This document shows positions 38,201 through 49,170 of a stretch of 64,000 nt of DNA, piece after piece (the stretch's first letter is position 1; each line of letters starts with the position of its first letter). The notes under the pieces were generated by a model. That model saw only the letters and a list, made by a program, of their open reading frames with translations, was not told the origin of the DNA and did not search any database. The DNA is from Motacilla alba alba. Its lineage: Eukaryota > Chordata > Aves > Passeriformes > Motacillidae. The position numbers were made by a program, and so were the translations under genes. Where the stretch lies: positions 68,137,666-68,201,665 of the forward strand of contig NC_052018.1 of the NCBI RefSeq assembly GCF_015832195.1, written 5' to 3'.

Positions 38201-41200
38201 GAAACATGGGGAAGTGCTAAAAGGCTTCTGGCCCCCAAAAGAAAAAAAAAAAAAAAGGCAGTAAGATTTTGCATAGGTGACCATTATAGAGCTTGCAGCT
38301 ATAAAAGCAAGCATAATGGATATTTCATGCTTCAGTACATGCAGCATGAATATTGCTGCCTTAATAGCTCGAGACAGACTCAGGCTCTGCTGTGTTTCAG
38401 GAATTCCCAGAAGACCATAGGGATGTGTCTCCTTTCAGTCATAACAGAACCCTGTGGGACAAGCTCCTCTACAATAGTATCAGAAAAGGAAATTGAATAC
38501 TTTTCTCTGCAGATTTGACACTGTTCTTTCAGTGTTTTGCAGGGACCTTTCTTTGGCATTTTTAGTGAATGAAAGTATGTTGCTTCAAGATAACGACCTG
38601 CTTATTCTCATCCTTGATTAACATCCATGAAGCAGACAAGTGTTTTCCGGGTCATACGAAACCAAAAGTGGTAATTAATTTTCTACACCAAGACAGCTAT
38701 TATCTCACCAAATTATTTGGTTTTGTGGTAGCCCAGGACCTTCTACACGGTATTTAAGGTTTTGGGTTTTTTAAAGGCTTGGCTTGTTATTTCAATCCTA
38801 TAAAGGATATAGTGCGGCTCTACGTGACTGTAGTGCAAGGCAGAAGATAATGGAATGCTTTGCTTCTTCAGTATGTATTTAGTGAGATTTTTCTTAATGT
38901 ATGATTTGACAGCCTTAATAATGTATTTCCCGCTATTAGAATCCCACATAATTACTGAACTCAAATTTCCTTATTTCATAATGAAATAATGGAGGCTTTT
39001 TATAAATCCTTGTGCATGATAGATAGCATTTTTCCCCTCCAAAACTGTCAGGTTTATGTCCTTTAGGTGCTACAGCTGATACCTCATACCTTCATGCAGG
39101 AATGTTGGGAAGCTTTCTTAAAACCAATGAATCCTGGATGCTGGAAGGGTCTTCTCCTGCTTATGAGAAGGACAGACAAGAATAATGCGCCTGCAGGGCG
39201 ATGTATGTTGTCACGACTTTATACATTTCACCTGAAAAGTTGTCCCTCCATACTTCACATGGAGCCTTAAAGGTGCTCAGCATCTGGCTCCAGTACACCT
39301 GATGCTGTCAAACAAGGTAGTAATGGACAAAATGTTACACACAAACACAGCTAGAGCTCAGCAGGTAAACAATATTGTACAAAGCCCCTTGGCCAACCCC
39401 TGGCACCAAGATTAGATTGTTTTCCTCAAGAGAAGCAATGTACACAGAGACCTGTCCTAGTAGCTTCAAACACATTTTTAAATTCCTTCCTTCCAAATTT
39501 CTCAGTCGTCTATGAACTTATCTGTAAGAGGTAAACTTTTAACTTTTTTTTTTTTATTACAAAGCTTTGTATGCCATAATCAATCTTCCTCCCATGGGAA
39601 TGAAGGACAGATTATCATCCAAATAAGGTGAGAGGTTAACCCTACACATCATCATCACACAGCCCTCTTATCGAGAGAGGAAAAAGAAAAATATAGAAAT
39701 ATTAAAAAATTAGAAATATTAAAAATATAGAAATCATTATAGAGCACAAGTCCATCAACTTGTTGAACGTAACTCAACAATCCTGGAAGCCCCCAGTCAC
39801 ATTCCCTACCCCCACAAGAACTCTCAACAAACTGGCAGAGCAGCCACAACCTCCTGGAGACCAAGACTGGGCCTAATGCCCACAACAGAGAATAGACAAT
39901 TTATCAGATATTTGGTGTGCACAGAATTCTGATACTGTGGCTAAAATGCTATATTGCACTGGGCTAAATGAATGAAACTTTGAATTTGCTTGCAGGAAAT
40001 TGTTTTAAATGAAAAAGGCTTTGTTTACTCCATCTTAACCAAGAAAGCACAGAAAACAGAAAAGGAAAGGTAGTGGCATTGACAAGTATCTGTATTTTTA
40101 AATCATACCCAGGATAACATTTTTCCAATAATCCATACTGAAGCTGTACTATTAATTATTTCTCTGTAACTATCTCCATCAGGATTAATTTAGACAAGTA
40201 TGAAACTACCTCCAGCTCTCATTGCAGCAACAAATTATTTATCATTTGTAATATAGCTGTCATCTTTTGTTTTTCCAAAGATTTTCCAACCACAGAAAAG
40301 ACTTGGCCTTCAGTTTGCAAACATTTTATAAAGAAACTCACTTAAGCCTTGCCTCCTTTACACCAACAGACGTCTACAGCATGAAACTAACTATACACTT
40401 AGAATAAGTGAGGGGGTTAATCGTTTATTGTCACGTATTTTACAGTCAGTAATTTCAACATTTTATGTTCCCAAAAGTGGATTCTCTCTTTGCTCTCACC
40501 GAATCTCCAAGCCAGGCATGCATGGACAAGGTTGCATTCTGCTGGCACTCAACCAAGGCACAAGAAATAGAAAATATTGCAGCCTTATCCTCTCTTAAAA
40601 CAAAAATAAGACATAAACAACTCCTGAGCATGAAATCCTAATGTAATCATGGCACCCCAGGCTTATAGTAAATTTATTTATGTTTTGCACCCTGACACCA
40701 ACAGGAACATAGCCTGGTATATGCTGCAACACTGTTGTGTGGACTGGGAGGCACAATTTTTGCTTGTAGAGGTGATGGACACACTCCCAGCACCTCTAAG
40801 AGTTTCACACGTACAGCAACCATGCAGCCCAGCAGAACTGATATTCTTCAATAGAAAAAAGACACAGAACAAAGTCACAAAGAAAGTAGCAACACTGTTG
40901 AATGGATTTGTGAAACAGACAATTTTGGTGTTACCAGGCTTTTTTTATTCCATGCTTATACATCCATTTAAACATCTGTCAACTATTCACAAACTATGGA
41001 ACTTAAATACAAATAAGGATACTGAGATGGCATTGCATCTCCTCCCTCACATATTCCTATAGCTACTGCTCCTTATTTTAAAGATTAATTATACATCTTC
41101 AGTAAATGAGAATCTGCCATTACAGCAACAGATACCATTAGTACTAGTAAACCCTTCGATCATATTTTGTACTAAACTAAGAAGCCACAGGTTTATAGGC

Positions 41201-43149
41201 ACTCAGCAGAGCTTTCATTGCCTTCAGATATTGCACAGATACTTTGCCTCCTCCTCAGAACACCATCTCCTCTTAATGGCAAACAAGACGTAATAGGTTA
41301 ATGAACAATATTAATTAAGGTCATCCAGATCACTTCAAACGTTTTCCTACTGTCAAGCACCTTTTGCACCCCTTCCTTTTTGAGTCACATAACACTGCGT
41401 AAGCACAGTAATTGCCGGCACAAAGTACACAATTAGGCTGTCTGCTACAATGAAGACTGAGGGAGAATAGAAGATATGAACATAAGAACCATAACGCTGT
41501 AGTATTCATGTGGAAGAAATTTCCACATTAGTCATCACAAGATTTTCTTCAGCGTTTTAGGATTTGACCCTGAAAACATCCATGGTATTAAGACTAAAAT
41601 CCAAATACTAATTCAAGAAAGGGAGGTTGAATAAATTTAGAGCAGCTGCTATAGGTTTAGAATGAAGAGCATAGTAAGTGTGACAATTTTTTAGACCAGC
41701 TTACAAATTAACCAACACACTTTACTCCTTAACACTAATACCTAGAACTGTAATTTAAGGCACCATTGAGCACTGTGTTTATGATGTTTCATATGGTCAT
41801 GGTTGGTTTTCACTGTGAAAACCTACCTCTGAGACTGCTGCTCTAAAATTACATTAACAAGCTGTTGGATGCAGACTATATTGCTATAAGTAAGATTTTT
41901 TTTTCAGTAACAGAAAGAAAAATACAATGTACTTGTCAATATACAGATGTATGATACAATGTATGCAATCAGCTCCCTCCAGAAAGTTACTATTCATCTA
42001 CTTGAGAATAAGAGGAATTTATACCTCACAAAAGTTTCTGTAATAAATTATATTAAGTTCTATTTCTTTTGAAATAAACGTGAAAACTTACAAAACTGAA
42101 TTTGATTTTGATGACATAGTGTATCTGGTAGTAGAAGAGAACTTGCAACATGTTTTCAAATAGCTGCCAGTAAGTCAGATGAATTTCATACTGGATTATC
42201 CCTGGAGCATTTCATCTCTTTGTTACTAAAATCCAGCAAAACTGCTACATCCAAAACAGTCCAAGAGAATTGTTTTCAGTGTTTCAGCTCAAATCAACAG
42301 ATTCTTCTTCCCTGTTACTGGAGTTACCCTGTTAACATGCACATGACACTGGAATAAAAACACTTTACTTTGAATGAGATTCAGCACTGGTCTTCATATT
42401 GCTCCACAGGACAATAATGTACACACAAAAGCCTCTGGTAATAGCAGAGCTATTTAAAAAAAACAAGCTACCCAACGTATTTCTTTAAAAAAAAAAAAAA
42501 AAAAAGAGAACACAAAACACACAACATCAGAAAACCCTACAACACTTCTTCCATGCCGTGAAAAATTGCTACTGTATGAGCAACATGCTTGCTTCCAAGC
42601 TGAGGCACGTTTCCGAAAGCCATCAAACCGGACTTCCATTCCAGAAAAAGCAGCATTCCCTACTGCAGACCTGCTCCAACACAAGTAAGCAAACCAAACA
42701 CTGCCAGAATAAATAGAGGCAGACAAAATAAAATCAATATATCATTCACTAACTTTGAGGTGTATAGGCAGGTAAACAGACAAACAAAAGGCAGAAATAA
42801 TTCAGTCAATGTAGGATGCAAACACTGAAAAATATCTCTCTTGGACAAAAACACCCTCAGGAGAAATCCCAGCTTTTGCTTGCTGTTTTTAAAGTTCCTC
42901 GACCTGTGTCAGCAATATTGAAGTTATAGTACTTCTGTCTGTGACTACTTCTATATATGGTCAGCACGGATATTAGCTGGGATTTGCGTTTTTCCAAAGT
43001 AATGCCAGGCAATCAGAAGGCAGTTAATCAGTATGAAAACCCACACGAGCCGATCCATAGCCCTGCACACGAGTCCATTTGGGTTTCTCTGCCCCGAGAC
43101 TTACAAAGCGAAGGGAATACGGCTAGTTCTGGTTTTAAGTAAACACTTG
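38201..43149. other. Non-coding DNA, no gene seen
   Basis: AT-rich flank of the CpG island. It holds a 15-nt A run near 38242, the AT-rich tandem repeat annotated at 39691-39735, and an 18-nt A run at about 42487-42505. CpG dinucleotides begin to rise after about 42550. A 137-codon plus ORF (40649-41062) has no recognisable family. Confidence 0.5.
39691..39735 (+). repeat. AT-rich tandem repeat, period ~17
   Basis: About two and a half copies of a unit ATAGAAATATTAAAA with small variations (ATATAGAAAT at 39691 and 39726, ATTAGAAATATT between them). Minisatellite-like low-complexity DNA. Confidence 0.75.
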
Positions 43150-43841
43150 GGCTCTGCTTCAGACACTCCTGCGGGTGCGCTGGCAGCGCTGCCTTCCCAA
43201 ACTCCAGCCGCACGCCAGCCCGCACTCCGGCGCGCAGTCCCGAGGCACCTCGTTTGATCCACAGCGGAGCAGACACCGCACAGCCGCGGGGACTATCAGC
43301 CACCTGCCCGGGGGAGGTCAAGCACCGCCGCGCACTCCTCGCTGCCCCAGCGGGACCAGCCCGACGCCCGGCGGCACGTCCAGCCCTGCTCCGGGCTGCG
43401 GGGCGAGCCGCCACAGGACGGGATTCCGCACCGTGCAGCCGCGATCCCCGACCCCACCGAGGCCGGGGCGCACGACAGGCGGGCGGGGCGGGCGGCAGCG
43501 CGCTGATCGAGGGGCGCAGCAGCCCCGGGAGCAGCCGCTCCTCCGAGTCCCCGCGGGAGCGGAGCAGCCCCGCCGCGGTACGCGGAGCCCTCCGGCGGCC
43601 GCCGCCGCTGCCACAGCCTCAGCCCCCCGCCCCGGCTGGACAGAGGTTTTGCGCTTCCTCAGCCGCTTCGAAGCGAGGACCGTCCGGATAACTTTCCCGG
43701 CGGCGAGCCCTGCTGCGCTGCCGACTCGGGCTCCGCCGCACGCCGCTCCCCACCGCTGACACCCGCGCACGCTAGGGAGGGAGGCAGACGCACAAAAAGC
43801 TCCTGAGACCCGCCCGAACCAGCATTTCTCCTCCTTCCTAC

Positions 43842-44100
43842 CTGCCCGGTTCCCGGAGACCCCGCACCGCCCGCTCCGCTCCGCGCCGAGCGCTCCCTGC
43901 GCCGCCCAGGTGGCGTTAGGAGCGTGCTTCCCACGAGCGGCGCGCCCCCGGCGGCCGGAACATCCCCCGCCGGGAGGAGGGCGCTCCGCACCCGCCCGCC
44001 ACACGGGCACCGCCGCACCTGTGCTCGGGCAGCGGCACCGCCCCTTCAGTCCCGGCCCGTGGGTGGGCGGGGGCGCGGCGGGACCGCTCGCCCCGCGCCC
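43842..44100 (-). other. Candidate first exon, minus strand
   Basis: On the minus strand the sequence GGGCAG/GTAGGAAGG gives a good splice donor: the last exon base is 43,842 and the intron begins with GT at 43,841-43,840. It lies about 300 bp downstream, in the minus direction, of the inverted CCAAT / CRE-like / GC-box cluster at 44.15-44.19 kb. That distance suits a 200-260 bp first exon starting near 44.05-44.1 kb. The 5' limit given is a guess from that spacing. Whether it is coding or 5' UTR cannot be decided. Two minus frames cross the junction open. No transcript evidence is available here. Confidence 0.3.
44060..44082 (+). other. G-quadruplex motif
   Basis: Four G tracts of at least three (44061-44063, 44065-44067, 44069-44073, 44080-44082) with loops of 1, 1 and 6 nt satisfy the usual G4 pattern. 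It lies near the expected transcription start in the CpG island. Confidence 0.65.
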
Positions 44101-44150
44101 GCCGCCGCCGCCCTCCCCATGCCGCGGCCGCACGAGGGACACCCCGCCTC

Positions 44151-44187
44151 ATTGGCCCGGCCGCCGTGACCTCACGGCGCCCGCCCC
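44151..44187. promoter_or_regulatory. NF-Y / CRE-like / GC-box cluster
   Basis: ATTGG at 44151-44155 (CCAAT box on the minus strand), TGACCTCA at 44167-44174 (one base from the CRE consensus TGACGTCA, set in an imperfect dyad CCGTGA-CC-TCACGG), then CCCGCCCC at 44180-44187 (Sp1-type GC box on the minus strand). The close grouping is typical of TATA-less, sometimes bidirectional, vertebrate promoters. The motifs are seen directly. Factor binding is inferred. Confidence 0.55.
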
Positions 44188-44499
44188 GCCCGCCGACCCC
44201 GGCCCGGAGCCTGCAGCCGCGGGCAGCGGCACCGGCCAGCGGCACCGCCGAGGTGCGAGGTTGGGCGGCCCGACGGCCCGCAGTCGCTCTGAGCTGGTGG
44301 GACAGCGCGGCGAGCGGGCGGGGACGAGAGAGGGGGGGTCTGCCCGCTGCCCCCGCCCCGAGGTGCGCGGAGTTAAAAGTACAAGGTTGCCAAAGCCGTC
44401 CCTCGCCCTTGCTGACAACCTGCGAAGTAGCAAGGACTCACAGATGAGGCTATGTGGGAAAACCTTCCGTCAGTTTGCGGTGGTTTCTTCTTTTTTTTT

Positions 44500-44521
44500 C
44501 CCCTCCCCCCTCCCCCCCCCC
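44500..44521 (+). repeat. C-tract at CpG island edge
   Basis: C4-T-C6-T-C10, preceded by a T-rich run and followed by AG. On the minus strand this is an unusually strong G-run block (G10, G6, G4) able to form a quadruplex. On the plus strand the same polypyrimidine-CAG ends at 44523 and resembles a 3' splice site. Confidence 0.9.
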
Positions 44522-44523
44522 AG

Positions 44524-46600
44524 TTTTATTATCTATTTTTATTGGTTTTAATTGAGACGTGTGAGCAGCTATTGCTTGAAGATTGTGGTCCATTTGTGGA
44601 GAGTAAAACGTTTTCTGTTGCATATTAAATATGCCTCTTAATGAGACATCAACCAAATCACATACCCTCATATAGCTCTATAATATATATTAATATGGTA
44701 TTTATTCATTACTATCAAGTTTTCGAAAGGTCTACTTAAAATATTCTCCCCTCTCAGCTAATCAGGGTATGCTACAAACTCATAGGAAGCCAAATAATTT
44801 ATTAATATATGCGTATACTCCGTTAAAACATGAAGAATGTAAGAAATCTGCATTTTAAAAGATCTTGTAGAAGTATGCGATAACTCACTGTGTCCAATTG
44901 AGGTGTTTCACACTGCCATGTTTCCTCTGTCATAAAAGATTAATAAATTTAACTTGAAACCCTTCAACACAAAAGAAGTTCAGCATTTAGCAGTTGTTTT
45001 TGCGGGCAGCGTTACTGGCTGCCAAGTTGCTATGGCATAGGGCAGCAGGGTGTGTTCTGCTTGCCTGCTTGTGTATTTCTTGGCTAGGTGTGAGAGAAAA
45101 GTTACAAAGTAGGGCTCTGGAGAACAGAAACAAAACAGCAGTGTATCCTTTCGAGGGCACCAATTCTCTGTTAATCTTATAAATAATACTGTTTAGATTA
45201 CCTACTACCTTCAGAACAAAATTTTAGAAACTTGGGGTCGATCTTGCACCTTAAACATTCAGTGAGGAAGAATCGCCCGCGCCTTATGTCCTTACACCAG
45301 GGTTTTTTCAGAACGTGCCACAGGATCCGTCATGACAGATAACCATGACCGCAGCCTGTGCAAGAATATGTAAAATTCCAGGTATCAATTTTCAACACTT
45401 AGAAAGAAAATTTGTTAATTTGCTGGTTTTAAATTAATTCAATGGTAATTCATGACACTCTAAAAAAACACCTGTGGGATGAATGAACAAAAACCGAAAA
45501 CTACTTACGCATGAAAAAATGAAGATCTCTTCTTGCTGTGCAAAGATTTCCCTGCTACTGAGCTCTGGGTATGTTGCTTTGCTGCCTGCCTATGCTCTTG
45601 TTTTTACCTTGCCTCTCGAAATAGCTTCAGAAAAAGCTCTGTCCCGTGTAATAGGAAGCTGGGGTTTCAGCACAGCTGCGAGCCCCTCTGAGTCGTCTCA
45701 GGTGACCCTTCACAGTGCGATTGTCCTTGGAGTTTCTGCACCTCAGCTGCCGAGGGCTCAGCACCCTCACATGTTGGAGATGAGCTCACAGGATGCATCC
45801 CTGGCTTTTAAGATTATATTAGAAATAGTGCATTTATTTTTGTGCCACTGAAGGTGTAGCTGAAAATTCAACCATTTTTTCCCTTTTGTTGCTTGTATTA
45901 GCTGTTAAATTTGTGTAAGGGCTTCCCAGCTGTAAGCACACTAAATATAGATTAGGTAATCTCAGGTTGAGATCTTTATAATGCATAGACGATTCATAAG
46001 GGGGAGGAAAACCACTCCAGATAGTAAATTATGTTATGATTAGACCAGTGTCAAAAAATGCATAGCTTTGTGTCTACCACAGCTTCATTAATTTCTGAGG
46101 TTGTGGCTAAAGTAATCTATGTACATAAAGAAGAATGTATTTTAGAAATGAATTTTAAGATTCAAAGTAAGCTGAGATCAGCTTGGCTTTGAATTTGCCT
46201 TGTTTCAAGGCACATATCAATACTTTATAAATGAGGGCTCTGTTGCCTAGTATAATCATGTAACATAAATATATTTAACCTTGAGTCATGCAAAGTGAGC
46301 CTTTGAAGCAAGTGTATACACACTAAAATCAATGATCCTAGAAAACCCTTATAGGACAATGTCTGTATAAAGAAGTCTCAAGGCAGTCAACAACTGGTTA
46401 GGGATGCCTAAGGTGTTGCAATAAATTTTGCAATAATACTGCTAAATAATACTCTTTACAGAAAATATCCATTGACTTTAACAAGCTCATTCGCTGAGCA
46501 GAGACCAGAGGTTTAAACCTGCACAGTACAGCTCCTAGGAATAATACAGGTTTTATGTTATATTCCTAAGAAGGCACAGAGATGGAGATGAATTAGAAGG
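44524..46600. other. CpG-island shore, no certain gene
   Basis: AT-rich again, but with scattered CpG up to about 45800 (around 45280-45370 and 45600-45760). A 15-bp dyad GCATATT-A-AATATGC lies at 44620-44634. A 122-codon plus ORF at 45483-45851 starts with ATG and has one hydrophobic stretch but no known domain. I do not call it a gene. Confidence 0.5.
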
Positions 46601-46601
46601 C

Positions 46602-46681
46602 TGTTGGGGTTTTTGGTGGTTTTTTGTTTGGATTTTTGTTGTTGTTGTTGTTTGTTTAGTTGGGTTTGGTTTGGTTTTTTT
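46602..46681 (+). repeat. T/G-rich low-complexity tract
   Basis: Nearly pure T and G on plus, including a (TTG)n stretch of about five units near 46635-46650. Confidence 0.9.
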
Positions 46682-47250
46682 CAACTGGGAAATCTTACTT
46701 GGGTACTATTGTGCTTTTTATGCCTGTGCTTATGGCATTGCTGTTCCCAGAATTTGTGCATTCATTCTCAGGATACTCTGTGGTCTTGTATTTGCAACTA
46801 AGATACAAAAAAGCTCATTAAGAAATCAACTGAGCACTCCTTGAAGTTATCCTTGAAGGACCTTCTTGGGTGACATCACTTCCTTGTCTGTGGTTTCATT
46901 CATTACATGGAATCAGGAATCATGTCATTTCATTCAGAAGATCAGATGATAAAGATCATCTTTTACTTTTTGCTCCTGCCCATTTTGTTCTTCTGGAACA
47001 GCAGATCCTCACATCTATAATAGTTAGGAACTTCTAATTTTAAGCTTTAATTTATTTCTGAATACTTTATTCCCATTCGTCTTGCCTGATGATACTTGAC
47101 TTGAGCTAGCTCACCGTTCTCCCGTGTTTTAATGTCTTTATAATGTCCCCTCCATACTTTTGCTCTTCTAAACCCATGCTTTCATAGGCTTATTTTGTAA
47201 ATGAGGCTCTTCTCTTTTCTGCTTATCCAAGCTGTGGTTTTGTATCATCT
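46682..47250. other. Possible decayed LINE, otherwise unassigned
   Basis: No gene. The words around 47110-47180 (TAATGTCCCCTCCATACTTT then TTCTAAACCCATGC) vaguely recall the inverted CR1/L3-type segment between the reverse transcriptase and the 3' end. The similarity is too weak to call and the order relative to the clear fossil at 47.9 kb is only loosely consistent. Confidence 0.3.
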
Positions 47251-47319
47251 TTTTGGGGGTTTGGGTGGGTTTTTTTGTTTGTTTGTTTTTGTTTTGTTTT
47301 GTTTTGTTTTTTGGGGTTG
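47251..47319 (+). repeat. T/G-rich low-complexity tract
   Basis: T/G only, with a (GTTTT)n stretch of about five units at about 47286-47310 and G4-5 blocks at both ends. Confidence 0.9.
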
Positions 47320-47889
47320 AGTTTCCTTCAATATAGATGAAATTATGTATCAGTTTTGGACAAGGTGCTAAATACACCCAGTTAGAAAGACCTCAGAGGG
47401 GTGAGAGTGCCCTAGACTATAAGCCAGTGCTCATTCTGCTGCTTCCACTGCTCAATCACGTTGCTGGCTAATAGTTACCTTCTGGCCAAATAGTATCAAC
47501 AAAGATTTCTTTTGCTTCTTTTGTTTCCAAATGATTGTGCCCAGCTCACAACAGAAATTCCAGTATTTAGTGTCTATGTGTACTATGTGTACTTTATGTT
47601 TTGCCTCACTGTCTTTCTCACTTTGTGCCTTACTGTGACCTTATGTGCACTGCATTTTTTTTTTTTTGTCCAATCACCAGATACTCATCAGTCACCCCTG
47701 GCAGCACCTCTAAACTTTGTCTCACCAAAAGCCTCAGCTGGCAAATGCCTCCGTTTGGCCAAGGCCAAGCAACTGCTGCTCTGTAAGGAATTTCACCAGC
47801 AGTGTGCATCTAGCCTGCTGATCTGTCAACACAATACACCCCATTGTCTCCTCCTTGTCCAATGCCTTACTGTATTGACATTCTTTTAC

Positions 47890-48090
47890 TAATCCTCATC
47901 CTCTTCAGCTTAACTAACAGTTTCCCATGTGTCACTGTGCCAAAAGCTTTAATGAGCGCCAAGTAGATCAAGTCTGCAGAATTATCCTTGTCAAGAAAAT
48001 TATCTTGTATAAAGAAAGGGATCAAGTTAGGCACAATCTACTAAAACTGCCTTTTATCCGATTTTCATCATGTAAATCTGCAAACCACAC
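47890..48090 (-). repeat. CR1-type LINE reverse-transcriptase fossil
   Basis: Read on the minus strand, about 45 consecutive codons match the CR1-clade reverse-transcriptase core. A segment reading PNLIPFF is followed by DLIYLALIKAFGTVTHGKLL, which lines up with the family pattern (D)V-YLDFSKAFDTVSH--LL. The catalytic Asp of YLDF is replaced (YLAL) and the Asp of FD is Gly, so the enzyme is dead. Divergence is high, suggesting an ancient insertion older than the CR1 copies at 52.5 and 62.7 kb. Adjacent sequence (47600-47890) probably belongs to the same element but has decayed beyond my reading. Confidence 0.7.
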
Positions 48091-48964
48091 ACCACTCCAT
48101 AAACTCATGTAGTTTAAGCAAAATAAAAGTCATGTTAATGGCTGATGATCAGGGTCACACTTAAGCCAGCAACTAAGCATAACTGAAACAATAAGACACA
48201 ACTTGTACTGTTTTCTTAATATATCCAAAGAATATGGTTTCATTCAGGTTTCATAATGGTTTCAGAAAATGTCCAACAAAGATGACAGTAGTCCACTATT
48301 TTCCAAATTGATAATTTCAAACATCATTGAATATAAGATCTGACAGTTTGTTTGTGAGGAAAACAAATACAAGGAGAAAAGCGTGTTCAGATGGGGCCTT
48401 GTCTAAAGCTGCAATTCAAGTTCTAGACCAAATATTCACTAATATACTAATTTGATTTTTGTAACACTTTGATTTCACATAATGGGAAACACATCCAAAA
48501 CAATTAATTAATATTTTGAAGACATTTGTAAGCTTTATATCATTATTTCCTAATTGTGAAATGTGTGCAGTAGCAATAGCAGACGTAACAATGAGGTAAG
48601 TAGAAATGAAGGGCTTTTTCTTAACTTGACACAAAAAAAATACATTTATCACCTTCCTCTCCTGATGCCTGTTAATGCCCAGCAGAAGTATGAATTGCTC
48701 ATTTTAACAGCAGTTCTTCCCTTTAAAAGCAGCTTTTCCATAGCTCATTGTCAGTATTATGATTTATCATACACTTTACCTTTCTTGTTTTAAGCTTCCA
48801 CCTCTTTCTGTGCTGGGAAGAGACTCTTAAGGATTCCCCACTTCAGTCTGGGCAGAGCACTTTGTGCAGGATGGGTGGGAGGGAATTGCATGAGGTGAGA
48901 CTCCAGTGGCTTGATGGGGGAATTGGGCTGTAGAGCTGAAAGGGTGGAAGGCTGTGGCACCCAC

Positions 48965-48999
48965 ATTTATCTGTGGGTCCCTTGCCCGCACAGATAAAT
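48965..48999. repeat. 11-bp perfect inverted repeat
   Basis: ATTTATCTGTG at 48965-48975 and its exact complement CACAGATAAAT at 48989-48999, with a 13-nt GC-rich loop. ATTTATCTG and CAGATAAAT contain GATA-type motifs facing each other. Confidence 0.85.
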
Positions 49000-49147
49000 T
49001 TCTGTCCTCAAGCAGGCTATGCTGCCAAAATACAAGCAGTTCTTCATGGACCCCAACTGCTTATGATAGGATCCAGCGTTTCTTTCCTTCTTTGTATGTG
49101 GGTTGTTGTGGGTTTTTTTTTTTTCCTATACTTTTTATTTTCTGTTA

Positions 49148-49170
49148 ATGGGTCTCGTAATGAGACCCAT
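49148..49170. repeat. 9-bp perfect hairpin
   Basis: ATGGGTCTC (49148-49156), loop GTAAT, and GAGACCCAT (49162-49170). A perfect stem with a five-base loop, 150 bp from the other hairpin. Confidence 0.85.

Larger units (their letters stand above)
43150..44450. promoter_or_regulatory. CpG island, TATA-less promoter
   Basis: About 1.3 kb of very GC-rich, CpG-dense sequence in an otherwise AT-rich, CpG-poor window. This is the classic signature of a vertebrate housekeeping or developmental promoter. No TATA box is seen. Motifs cluster at 44.15-44.19 kb (annotated separately), with an ETS core CCGGAA at 43955-43960 and many GC boxes. Long open frames cross the island on both strands (274 codons minus at 43318-44142, 194 and 213 plus). 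They are Arg/Pro/Gly/Ala-rich, mutually overlapping and unlike any family I know, so they are composition artefacts or at most include a first-exon segment. The direction of transcription is not settled. The minus strand has the better splice donor (43,842). Confidence 0.9.

Noticed and set aside
43318..44142. 274-codon minus-strand ORF and other long frames in the CpG island
   Set aside because: Stops are rare in very GC-rich DNA, frames are open on both strands at once, and the translations are low-complexity Gly/Ala/Arg/Pro with no family resemblance. At most a first-exon part could be real.
45483..45851. 122-codon plus ORF near the CpG island
   Set aside because: It has one hydrophobic stretch and raised CpG, but no recognisable domain or splice context. 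A translated search would be needed before calling it.
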